64,000 nucleotides of DNA, from assembly GCF_004005945.1 (NCBI RefSeq), contig NZ_SACS01000016.1:1-64000 (forward strand), written 5' to 3'. This document shows positions 28,924-36,490 of this stretch, piece by piece. The DNA is from Rheinheimera riviphila (lineage in GTDB: Bacteria > Pseudomonadota > Gammaproteobacteria > Enterobacterales > Alteromonadaceae). Numbering within the stretch: position 1 is the stretch's first letter; each line of letters opens with the position of its first letter. The position numbers and the translations under genes are program-made. The notes under the pieces were generated by a model. The model did no database searches. It was not told the DNA's origin and saw only the letters and a list, made by a program, of their open reading frames with translations.

Positions 28924-29979
28924 CTATCTGGCAGCTGCCAGCAGTTCTTGGCGGATAATTTCAGCGCCGGCATTCAGTGCAACGAGCTTATCTCGGGCCA
29001 CCTGGCGGGATAACGGCGCCATCCCGCAGTTGGTGCAAGGATAAAGCTTGTCGGCATCGACAAACTGCAGCGCTTTTCGCAGGGTCGCGGCTACGTCTTC
29101 CGGGGTTTCAATGATATTGCTGGCCACATCAATGGCCCCAACCATGATTTTTTTACCCCGGACCAGTTCCAGCAATTCCATCGGCACCTGCGAGTTATGA
29201 CATTCTAACGAAATAATATCGATGGCGGATTTTTGCAGTTTCGGGAACACTGCTTCATATTGCCGCCACTCAGAGCCCAGCGTTTTTTTCCACTCGGTAT
29301 TGGCTTTGATGCCGTAGCCATAACAAATATGTACCGCCGTTTCGCATTTCAGACCTTCAATAGCGCGCTCTAAGGTTGCGATGCCCCAATCATTCACTTC
29401 ATCAAAAAACACATTAAAAGCCGGCTCATCAAACTGAATGATATCGACCCCGGCGGCTTCTAGTTCTTTAGCTTCCTGATTAAGGATGATGGCAAATTCC
29501 CATGCCAGTTTTTCCCGGCTGTGATAATGATCGTCATACAGCGTATCGATCATCGTCATCGGACCTGGCAGCGCCCATTTAATCGGCTTGCTGGTTTGCT
29601 GGCGCAAAAACTTCGCATCTTCGACAAATACCGGTTTGGTTCTGGAAACAGGCCCCACCACCGTTGGCACACTGGCATCATAGCGATCACGAATGCGTAC
29701 CGTCTGGCGTTTGGTGAAGTCGACACCGCTTAAGTGTTCAATAAAAGTGGTGACAAAGTGCTGCCGGGTTTGCTCACCATCACTGACGATATCAATCCCC
29801 GCCAGTTGCTGTTCTTGCATGGCGATGCGTAACGCATCATTTTTGCCGTCGGTCAGTTCATCGCCTTGTAATTTCCACGGCGACCACAGGGTTTCGGGCT
29901 CTGCCAGCCATAACGGCTTGGGTAAACTGCCTGCAGTGGAGGTGGGTAATAGTTTTTTTGTCTTCGTATTCATCATCAT
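28924..29979 (-). CDS. mesD: Folate-independent core methionine synthase, MesD type
   Basis: 351 residues corresponding only to the catalytic C-terminal half of MetE. Zinc-site features are visible: the His and Cys in AVHICYGYG, the ECHNSQ segment and CTNCGMAPLSR near the end. The N-terminal, folate-holding half of full MetE is absent. Short MetE proteins encoded beside DUF1852 are known from Acinetobacter and others as MesD, which methylates homocysteine without methyltetrahydrofolate, needs the DUF1852 partner MesX, and was reported to depend on oxygen. The DUF1852 gene precedes it here by 69 bp, supporting that assignment. Three consecutive ATG codons (29979-29971) make the exact start uncertain. 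Confidence 0.88.
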   Translation of the reverse strand: MMMNTKTKKLLPTSTAGSLPKPLWLAEPETLWSPWKLQGDELTDGKNDALRIAMQEQQLAGIDIVSDGEQTRQHFVTTFIEHLSGVDFTKRQTVRIRDRYDASVPTVVGPVSRTKPVFVEDAKFLRQQTSKPIKWALPGPMTMIDTLYDDHYHSREKLAWEFAIILNQEAKELEAAGVDIIQFDEPAFNVFFDEVNDWGIATLERAIEGLKCETAVHICYGYGIKANTEWKKTLGSEWRQYEAVFPKLQKSAIDIISLECHNSQVPMELLELVRGKKIMVGAIDVASNIIETPEDVAATLRKALQFVDADKLYPCTNCGMAPLSRQVARDKLVALNAGAEIIRQELLAAAR

Positions 29980-30048
29980 ACCGCGCTGAATTTTAATAGA
30001 TTGTTGTACGGATTCTTGTCTGGATTCTTGTATGAACTGTTACTTGAA

Positions 30049-31026
30049 TTAGCGGGCGAAATTGGCCGACCACTGCTCAAGAAAGCTCTGGTAAGGCTTG
30101 ATAAATTGCTCCTCGGCAAACTTACCCTGCTGCATCGCCAGCTTGCTGCGCTCTTCCCGGTCATACACAATTTTGGTCAGTGAATGTTGCTGACTTTTTA
30201 AATCAGGTTGGTAGCGCAGCCCTGCCACGGCGTGGGCATTATAAATTTCTGGCCGGTAGATCTTTTGAAAGGTTTCCATGGTGCTGATGGTGCTGATGAG
30301 CTCCAGATTGCTGTAATCATTCAGCAAATCGCCAAAGAAATTAAAAGCCAAGGGCGCGACACAACTCTCCGGCATGAAATAACGCACCTGTAAGCCCATT
30401 TTCTTAAAATACTGCTCGGTCAACGACGACTCATTCGGCAGATATTCAAACCCAAGCACCGGATGATGATTGGCTGAGCGCTGATAAATTTTGTTATCGG
30501 ACACACTGAGGCAGATCACCGGCGGTTTTTTGAAGTTGTTTTTGTAGGCTGCTGAGTTGACGAAATGTTGGAATAACTGGCCATGCAGCTCACCAAAATT
30601 AGCCGGAATGCTAAATTGTGGCTGATTTTTGTTGTGTTCCAATAGCAACACGCTGAAATCGTAATCCCGGACATAAGAAGAAAAGTTATTGCCGACCACG
30701 CCGTCAAACCGCTCCTGGGTATGCTGATCCAGGATGCTGGTTTTCAGGATCTCAATCGACGGAAAGGCGTTGCCGGCGTTCTCGATATTGATATCCACCG
30801 ACACGATTTCCAGCTCAACCGCATAGCGATCGCCTGCCGGATTGTCCCAATGCGCCAGCGAGTTAAAACGATTGTTAATCATTTTTAAGGTATTACGCAG
30901 ATTCTGCTGCCGACTGTCGCCGCGCGCCAAATTAGCAAAGTTGGTGGTCATCCGCGTTTTGTCTGACGGCGAATAATGCTCATCAAAACAAATACTTTTA
31001 ATCGAAAATGTAAAATCTTTATGCAT
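30049..31026 (-). CDS. mesX: DUF1852 protein, MesX partner of MesD
   Basis: About 325 residues. It matches DUF1852 by its FTFSIKSICFDEHYSPSD start and the conserved RGDSRQQNLRNTLKMINNRFN, GNNFSSYVRDYDFSVLLLEHN and AGLRYQPDLKSQQHSLT segments. MesX is required for MesD-dependent methionine synthesis and may help supply the unknown methyl donor; its reaction is not established. ATG 31026 follows GGGGAGTGG and is preferred over an upstream ATG at 31101 that would add a hydrophobic leader without a ribosome site. mesX and mesD form a two-gene operon. Confidence 0.88.
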   Translation of the reverse strand: MHKDFTFSIKSICFDEHYSPSDKTRMTTNFANLARGDSRQQNLRNTLKMINNRFNSLAHWDNPAGDRYAVELEIVSVDINIENAGNAFPSIEILKTSILDQHTQERFDGVVGNNFSSYVRDYDFSVLLLEHNKNQPQFSIPANFGELHGQLFQHFVNSAAYKNNFKKPPVICLSVSDNKIYQRSANHHPVLGFEYLPNESSLTEQYFKKMGLQVRYFMPESCVAPLAFNFFGDLLNDYSNLELISTISTMETFQKIYRPEIYNAHAVAGLRYQPDLKSQQHSLTKIVYDREERSKLAMQQGKFAEEQFIKPYQSFLEQWSANFAR

Positions 31027-31100
31027 GGTGATCCACTCCCCAATGATTTGCGACAAACTTGAAGCCAGAGACAAACAGAAGGCTATACGTCTAAATGCCA

Positions 31101-31144
31101 CTTCTTAAGAAGCTTTATACGCGGATGGGGAAATGAACAAAAAC
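31101..31144 (-). promoter_or_regulatory. Possible mesXD promoter with palindromic operator
   Basis: On the minus strand TTGTTC is followed after 15 bp by TATAAA (31121-31116). A perfect 12-bp palindrome CTTCTTAAGAAG (31101-31112) sits just downstream of the -10, where a repressor could bind. The 15-bp spacer is short, so this is tentative. Confidence 0.35.
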
Positions 31145-31245
31145 GAATTATCTGCAATTCTGCTTGAGGATTTCTCATGCAAACGGGGGGCTGTGAAAAT
31201 TAGAGGGCATTCGAGGCCATACAATCTGACCCCGAATGTTAATCG

Positions 31246-32583
31246 TTATTTCTTACGCGGTAATTTCGGTTGATGTAGTGTTTGGACACCCACCACTAGC
31301 TCTGGCGGCAAACTAAAGGAAAAACTGCTGCCACGTTTTGGCTCGCTGAAAATCATCAGCTTACTGTGATGGCGTGACAATACGTGTTTGACGATGGCAA
31401 GCCCGAGGCCGGTACCACCGCTGCTGCGGGTGCGGGCTTCGTCGACGCGGTAGAATCTTTCAGTTAAGCGTTTGACGTGGTGCGGCGCGATGCCTTCGCC
31501 ATTATCGGTCACCGAAAACAACGCTTTTTGATGCTGTCGTTGCCAGCACACCTGAATTTCACCGCCCGGTGGCGTGTATTTAATCGCATTGGTAATGAGG
31601 TTAGAAAAAGCACTGCGTAGCTCTTCTGTCATGCCGGTGACCCGCAAATTGGGATCAACCTGAAACTGCAACTGATGCTGTTTTTCGCGATTTAAACTAA
31701 TGGCTTCCTGCTCCAGCAAATGCAGCATCGCCGGCACGTCGACCACCGCATCAAACTGCACTTTGGCTGCCGCTTCAATCCTGGACAAGGTCAATAGCTG
31801 TTGCACCAGTGCGTCCATCCGCTTGGTTTGCTCCAGCATCACGGTATGGGCTTTTTGCCAGATCGGCGGCGCTGGCATATTGTCAACATCCATCACTTCC
31901 AGGTAACCCTGCAATACCGTCAGCGGCGTCCGTAGTTCATGCGACACGTTGGCGACAAAGTCTTTGCGGATTTGCTCTAACTGCTTGATTTGGGTGATAT
32001 CGCGGATGATCAGCAGATATTGCTTCTCGCCATATTGCAGCACGCGGTATTCCAGCGTCACTTCATCGGACAGCGGTGACACGAGTTCAAGTGCGCTATC
32101 AAACTGTTTTTGTTGCAAAAATTGCTGGAATTCAGGGTTACGAATGAGGTTATCAATGCGCTGATGTTCATCCATCGGCCAGCGTAAACCAGCCAGTTGC
32201 TGCGCCAGTTTATTGCACCAGATGATCGACCAGTCGGACGTGAGCACAATAATGGCGTCAGGCAAGGCTTCGGCGCCATCGCGAAACCGACGCACTAATA
32301 CACGTAACTCTTTGTTTTTCTTGCGAGACTTACGCTGCCGGTAATAAATGCCGTCAAACACCTGTTGCCAGCTGCCATCACCGGCTGGCGGCGACAATTT
32401 GCGATCGCGCCACAACCAATTATCCAGCATAAACAAATGTTTGTAATGCCAGCCGACCAACACCATCTGGTAAACCAGCAAAAATTCCAGCGTCAGATCA
32501 AACAACCAGCCCAGTAAACCGACCACCAACGCAATCGATACCAATCGGACCAGAATGGCCTGTTTCGAAAGTAATAACCGCAT
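31246..32583 (-). CDS. phoR: Phosphate regulon sensor histidine kinase PhoR
   Basis: About 445 residues: N-terminal membrane segments (~residues 10-50), a linker, a PAS domain (~95-195, DAIIVLTSDWSIIWCNKLAQ), HisKA with FVANVSHELRTPLTVLQGY (phosphorylated His) and HATPase_c with NAIKYTPPGGE, DNGEGIAP and GGTGLGLAIVKHVL. No large periplasmic sensor domain is present, as expected for PhoR, which reads phosphate status through Pst and PhoU. ATG 32583 follows AGCAGG; the frame extends to 32628 without a ribosome site. It lies 51 bp downstream of phoB. Confidence 0.95.
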   Translation of the reverse strand: MRLLLSKQAILVRLVSIALVVGLLGWLFDLTLEFLLVYQMVLVGWHYKHLFMLDNWLWRDRKLSPPAGDGSWQQVFDGIYYRQRKSRKKNKELRVLVRRFRDGAEALPDAIIVLTSDWSIIWCNKLAQQLAGLRWPMDEHQRIDNLIRNPEFQQFLQQKQFDSALELVSPLSDEVTLEYRVLQYGEKQYLLIIRDITQIKQLEQIRKDFVANVSHELRTPLTVLQGYLEVMDVDNMPAPPIWQKAHTVMLEQTKRMDALVQQLLTLSRIEAAAKVQFDAVVDVPAMLHLLEQEAISLNREKQHQLQFQVDPNLRVTGMTEELRSAFSNLITNAIKYTPPGGEIQVCWQRQHQKALFSVTDNGEGIAPHHVKRLTERFYRVDEARTRSSGGTGLGLAIVKHVLSRHHSKLMIFSEPKRGSSFSFSLPPELVVGVQTLHQPKLPRKK

Positions 32584-32634
32584 AATACCTGCTGAAAATA
32601 GGTTTGGGCTTTGGCAAAAGCGCCACAACGGCGG

Positions 32635-33321
32635 TTATTTTACCGAAAAACGGTAGCCAGAACCACGTACAGTTTGCACTAACCGGTCATGACCTGCGAC
32701 CGAAATTGCTTTACGTAACCGGCGGATATGCACATCGACCGTTCGGTCTTCGACATACACATTGGTACCCCAAACATGGTCCAGCAACTGCTCACGGCTG
32801 TACACCCGCTCCGGATGGGTCATAAAGAAGTGTAATAACCGGAATTCGGTCGGTCCCATATCAAGAGGACTGTCTGAAGCAGTGACGCGGTGCGACACCG
32901 GATCCAGTTTTAAGCCTTGTACATCAATCACTTCGTCTAAGCTGGTTGGTGCAACCCGGCGGATCACCGCTTTGATGCGTGCCATCAGCTCTTTTGGTGA
33001 AAACGGCTTGGTGACGTAATCGTCCGCGCCCACTTCCAGGCCCCGTACTTTATCTTCTTCTTCACCGCGGGCGGTGATCATAATAATCGGGATGTTGCGG
33101 GTCAGCTCGTGTTGCTTCATTTTTTTGGCAATTTGAATACCACTGCCACCAGGCAGCATCCAGTCCAGTAACACTAAATCCGGGTACGGTTCTACCAGCT
33201 GATTAATCGCCGCATCAAAGTCACCGGCCACGCTGGCCTGATAACCATTTTGTTCCAGCACAAAGCACAACATATCGCGAATTGGTGCTTCATCTTCCAC
33301 AATCAAAATTCTTCTCGACAT
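32635..33321 (-). CDS. phoB: Phosphate regulon response regulator PhoB
   Basis: 228 residues: a receiver domain with the acidic pair EDEAP, phospho-acceptor Asp in [13 protein letters not shown] and the conserved Lys in [13 protein letters not shown]; then an OmpR-type winged helix (~130-228) ending [11 protein letters not shown]...VRGSGYRFS. It binds Pho boxes to activate phosphate-starvation genes. A Pho box upstream indicates autoactivation. Confidence 0.96.
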   Translation of the reverse strand: MSRRILIVEDEAPIRDMLCFVLEQNGYQASVAGDFDAAINQLVEPYPDLVLLDWMLPGGSGIQIAKKMKQHELTRNIPIIMITARGEEEDKVRGLEVGADDYVTKPFSPKELMARIKAVIRRVAPTSLDEVIDVQGLKLDPVSHRVTASDSPLDMGPTEFRLLHFFMTHPERVYSREQLLDHVWGTNVYVEDRTVDVHIRRLRKAISVAGHDRLVQTVRGSGYRFSVK

Positions 33322-33356
33322 ATCCTGTCACCCGTAAGTACTGATCTGATAATCGC

Positions 33357-33390
33357 AGTATCCATGGCTATTATGACAATTTTATGAAAA
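33357..33390 (-). promoter_or_regulatory. PhoB box and -10 of phoBR
   Basis: Minus strand TTCATAAAATTGTCATAAT: two half-sites 11 bp apart (33388-33372), with GATACT (33362-33357) about 10 bp downstream. Autoregulation of phoBR through such a box is the rule in Gammaproteobacteria. Confidence 0.7.
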
Positions 33391-33557
33391 AACCAGCTTG
33401 TTTTCGAAGCTGTTTATTTCAGTACACTTATTGGTCACATTCAATTGTCACGCCTACGACCATTTTTCGCGGCCACGCTTTGCAGTTACATGACAGTTTA
33501 GTGAAGTTTTTTTGACTTACCCAGCTGCAAGCCCTGATTTGCATAAGCGCCAGCGCG

Positions 33558-33613
33558 CTGTCATCTGAACGTCGATTTTCTGTCATATAACAGTCACACC
33601 TCTCTTCTATCGT
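33558..33613 (+). promoter_or_regulatory. Tandem PhoB boxes and -10 before the duplicated lipoprotein gene
   Basis: CTGTCATATAACAGTCAC (33580-33597) is an almost perfect Pho box. A weaker copy beginning CTGTCATCTGAACGTCG starts at 33558, exactly 22 bp (two repeats) upstream. TATCGT (33608-33613) lies 10 bp after the strong box. The divergent gap 33322-33656 thus carries PhoB sites facing both phoBR and this gene. Confidence 0.8.
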
Positions 33614-33656
33614 CTGCACAGTTTTCGATAACCCACAGCTTTAGACGGAGAACGTA

Positions 33657-36347
33657 ATGGCTTTTGGTAAGATTTTAAAATTAAGCGCGATGGCAACAGC
33701 AATGATGCTGGCTGGTTGTGGCGGTGGTGACATCGTATTAAATACCGGTGCTGGCGCAAACCCAACCAATCCAACGACACCTACCACCCCACCAGTCACT
33801 TCAGTGTGCCCGACCTTTGCAAAACAAGGTGCCAGCTTAGGTGGTGTGTCTAAACCCATTTGTGAAATTACCGGCACTTTAACAGCAGACGCTACCTTAA
33901 CCGCCAATATCGCCTGGGCGTTAAGCGGTAAAGTAACAGTCGGTAACGATAACGCGCAAAGCGCAGTGTTAAATATCGAAGCCGGCACCACAGTGTTTGG
34001 TAAATCTGGTGCTGATTATCTGGTGATTGCCCGTGGCTCACAAATTCGCGCCGTTGGTACCAGCGCCAGCCCAATCGTCTTTACTTCTGTTAACGACATG
34101 ATTGGTTCAGTGACTGAAGATTCTGCCGCGCAATGGGGTGGTATCGTGTTACTGGGTAAAGCGCCAAGTAACAAGTGCGATCAAGCAGCACTGGCTGGTT
34201 GTAAAATTGAAGCTGAAGGTAACGCCGGCCCTTACGGTGGCGACAAACCAGAAGATAACAGCGGTATTTTAAAATTCGTGCAGGTGAAATACGCCGGTTA
34301 CGAAGTTATTACTGACAACGAATTAAACGGTATCACTTTCGCCGGTGTTGGTTCAGGCACTGTGGTTGACTACATTCAGGTTCACAACAACCTGGACGAT
34401 GGCGTGGAATTCTTCGGCGGTACGGTCAATGCCAAACACGTGGTATTAACCGGCAACCGCGACGACTCATTAGACTGGGCTGATGGTTGGACCGGTAAAA
34501 TGCAGCATGTGCTGATCCAGCACAGCAAAAATGACTCCAAAGCCAACCGCGGTATTGAAGCTGACAACCAGTCTTCAAACTTCTCGGCGACGCCAGTCAG
34601 TAAACCAAAAATCTCTAACATGACCATCCTTGGCAATAACTACAAATCAGCCGACGCTGACTCTGAAGGTATTTTGCTGCGCGCTGGCTCTGCTGGTGAA
34701 ATTTATAACAGTATCGTCAAAGGCCCGGCGGGCATGGGCGAATGTCTGGAAATCGAAACTGAGCAATCGGTACAGCAATCACAAAACGGTGGTTTGCTGA
34801 TGCGTAACTCAATCATCGACTGTAAAGAGCCGTTCAAAAACCCGAAAGATGCTGCCGGTAATACCTTACTGGACGTGAAAGCCTGGTTCCTGGCACAAAC
34901 TGGTAACAAAGCAACCGACGCCCTGCTTGGCGGTTATATGCCAGCCAGCACGTCACCAGCGCTGAAAAACGGTTACAACGTGTCGAACTTTGTTGATTCA
35001 TGGTTTGACGATGTCGATTACATCGGTGCTTTTGATGGTGTGTCTGATTGGACCAAGGGCTGGACTTTTGGCCTGCACCCGGCATCTGTGATCGCAGCTT
35101 GCCCGGCTGGTACGTCAGAAGTGGCATCGTTAACCGGCAAACTGAACTGTGAACTGAAAGGCGACATCACCAGCAATGTGACATTACTTGCCGGTGCGGA
35201 TTACGTGTTAAACGGCCGCGTGCGTATTGGTGTGGATAACACCACAGCGGCCACCTTAACAGTACAACCTGGTGTAACGGTTTATGGTCGTTCAGGTGCT
35301 GACTTCTTAGTGGTAACCCGCGGCTCAAAAATGAATGCTGAAGGTACTCAGCAAAGCCCAATCACGTTCACTTCACTGCAAGACGTGATTGGCGCGCCGA
35401 CGGCTGCCGGTCAGTGGGGCGGCATGGTGTTACTGGGTAAAGCACCAAGCAACAAGTGCGACCAGGCCAATCTGGCCGCTTGTAAAATCGAAGCCGAAGG
35501 CAACGCCGGTCCATACGGTGGCGCTGATGCAGCGGATAACTCTGGCGTGCTGAAGTACGTGCGAGTGAAACACGCCGGCTTCGAAGTACTGCAGGATAAC
35601 GAACTGAACGGCATCACTTTTGCTGGTGTTGGTTCAGGCACCACCGTCAGCCACATTCAGGTGCACCAGAACCTGGATGACGGTATCGAGTTCTTCGGTG
35701 GTACGGTGAACGTGAAATACGTGGTGCTGACCAGCAACGGTGATGACTATGTCGACTGGGCTGACGGCTGGAACGGTAAAGCACAATACATCCTGGCCAA
35801 ACACGGCAAGGACAATAGCGAAGCGAACCGCGGCATCGAAGGTGACAACCAGTCATCAAACTTCTCTGCCACACCAATCTCGAACCCGACTATCGCCAAC
35901 ATGACGATTATCGGTAACAGCTACAAATCGGCTGAAAAAGACTCTGAAGGCGTGTTGTTACGCGCGGGTTCAAACGGTCAGCTGCATAACTTCCTGATCA
36001 CCGGCCCAACCGGTATGGGTGAATGTCTGGAAATCGAAACCACGCAGTCTCAGGCATTAGCTGCTGCCGGTTCGTTAGTGATGACGCACTCAGTGATTGG
36101 CTGCCCGGAACCGTTTAAAGGTTCAGTCTCTGCAACAACCACTTTAAAACAATGGTTTGAAGCGCAGACCGGCAACAAAACAGCGGTAGACCAGGCGGCA
36201 GTGATCAACGGTATCTTCACCATCGATACCACCACACCAAAAGATATGTCCACTGTGAACAGCTTCTTCAGCAAACCAACCACTGTTGGTGCTGTTGATG
36301 CGGCCAGCGACTGGACCAAAGGCTGGACTGTTGGTTTAACCCAATAA
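33657..36347 (+). CDS. PhoB-controlled lipoprotein with two tandem beta-helix-like domains
   Basis: 896 residues with a lipoprotein signal (MMLAGCGGGD, lipidated Cys ~22) and a Thr/Pro linker (residues ~33-48). Two homologous domains follow, at about 50-480 and 481-896. Each contains in order a GADYLV/GADFLV segment, QWGGIVLLGKAPSNKCDQA, KIEAEGNAGPYGG, DNELNGITFAGVGSGT, QVHNNLDDGVEFFGGTVN, ANRGIEADNQSSNFSATP and MGECLEIET. The short repeating beta segments suggest a right-handed parallel beta-helix. No catalytic motif is recognised. The gene has the strongest Pho box in the window and is followed by a TonB-dependent receptor gene, so a surface role in capturing or processing a phosphorus source is likely but inferred. 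GGAG precedes ATG 33657. Confidence 0.8.
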   Translation: MAFGKILKLSAMATAMMLAGCGGGDIVLNTGAGANPTNPTTPTTPPVTSVCPTFAKQGASLGGVSKPICEITGTLTADATLTANIAWALSGKVTVGNDNAQSAVLNIEAGTTVFGKSGADYLVIARGSQIRAVGTSASPIVFTSVNDMIGSVTEDSAAQWGGIVLLGKAPSNKCDQAALAGCKIEAEGNAGPYGGDKPEDNSGILKFVQVKYAGYEVITDNELNGITFAGVGSGTVVDYIQVHNNLDDGVEFFGGTVNAKHVVLTGNRDDSLDWADGWTGKMQHVLIQHSKNDSKANRGIEADNQSSNFSATPVSKPKISNMTILGNNYKSADADSEGILLRAGSAGEIYNSIVKGPAGMGECLEIETEQSVQQSQNGGLLMRNSIIDCKEPFKNPKDAAGNTLLDVKAWFLAQTGNKATDALLGGYMPASTSPALKNGYNVSNFVDSWFDDVDYIGAFDGVSDWTKGWTFGLHPASVIAACPAGTSEVASLTGKLNCELKGDITSNVTLLAGADYVLNGRVRIGVDNTTAATLTVQPGVTVYGRSGADFLVVTRGSKMNAEGTQQSPITFTSLQDVIGAPTAAGQWGGMVLLGKAPSNKCDQANLAACKIEAEGNAGPYGGADAADNSGVLKYVRVKHAGFEVLQDNELNGITFAGVGSGTTVSHIQVHQNLDDGIEFFGGTVNVKYVVLTSNGDDYVDWADGWNGKAQYILAKHGKDNSEANRGIEGDNQSSNFSATPISNPTIANMTIIGNSYKSAEKDSEGVLLRAGSNGQLHNFLITGPTGMGECLEIETTQSQALAAAGSLVMTHSVIGCPEPFKGSVSATTTLKQWFEAQTGNKTAVDQAAVINGIFTIDTTTPKDMSTVNSFFSKPTTVGAVDAASDWTKGWTVGLTQ

Positions 36348-36355
36348 CCTGCCCT

Positions 36356-36389
36356 GCCGCCGGCCTCACTAGCCGGCGGCAATTTTTTA
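36356..36389 (+). terminator. Terminator between the lipoprotein and TonB-receptor genes
   Basis: Perfect 9-bp stem GCCGCCGGC/GCCGGCGGC with a 7-nt loop and a T6 run. Read-through would be needed for the receptor gene to share the Pho promoter. Confidence 0.85.
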
Positions 36390-36490
36390 TATAAGAAACA
36401 ACAAGTCACGTATGTACCCGCTGTAGTTATTGCCAAAGATGCAACAGCCGCAGCCAAAGCAGATCAGCAAGAGCACAGGAATTAGTCACA

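Noticed and set aside
33432-33451. GTCACATTCAATTGTCAC as a further Pho box
   Set aside because: The half-sites are 13 bp apart instead of 11, so it does not fit the PhoB-box spacing.
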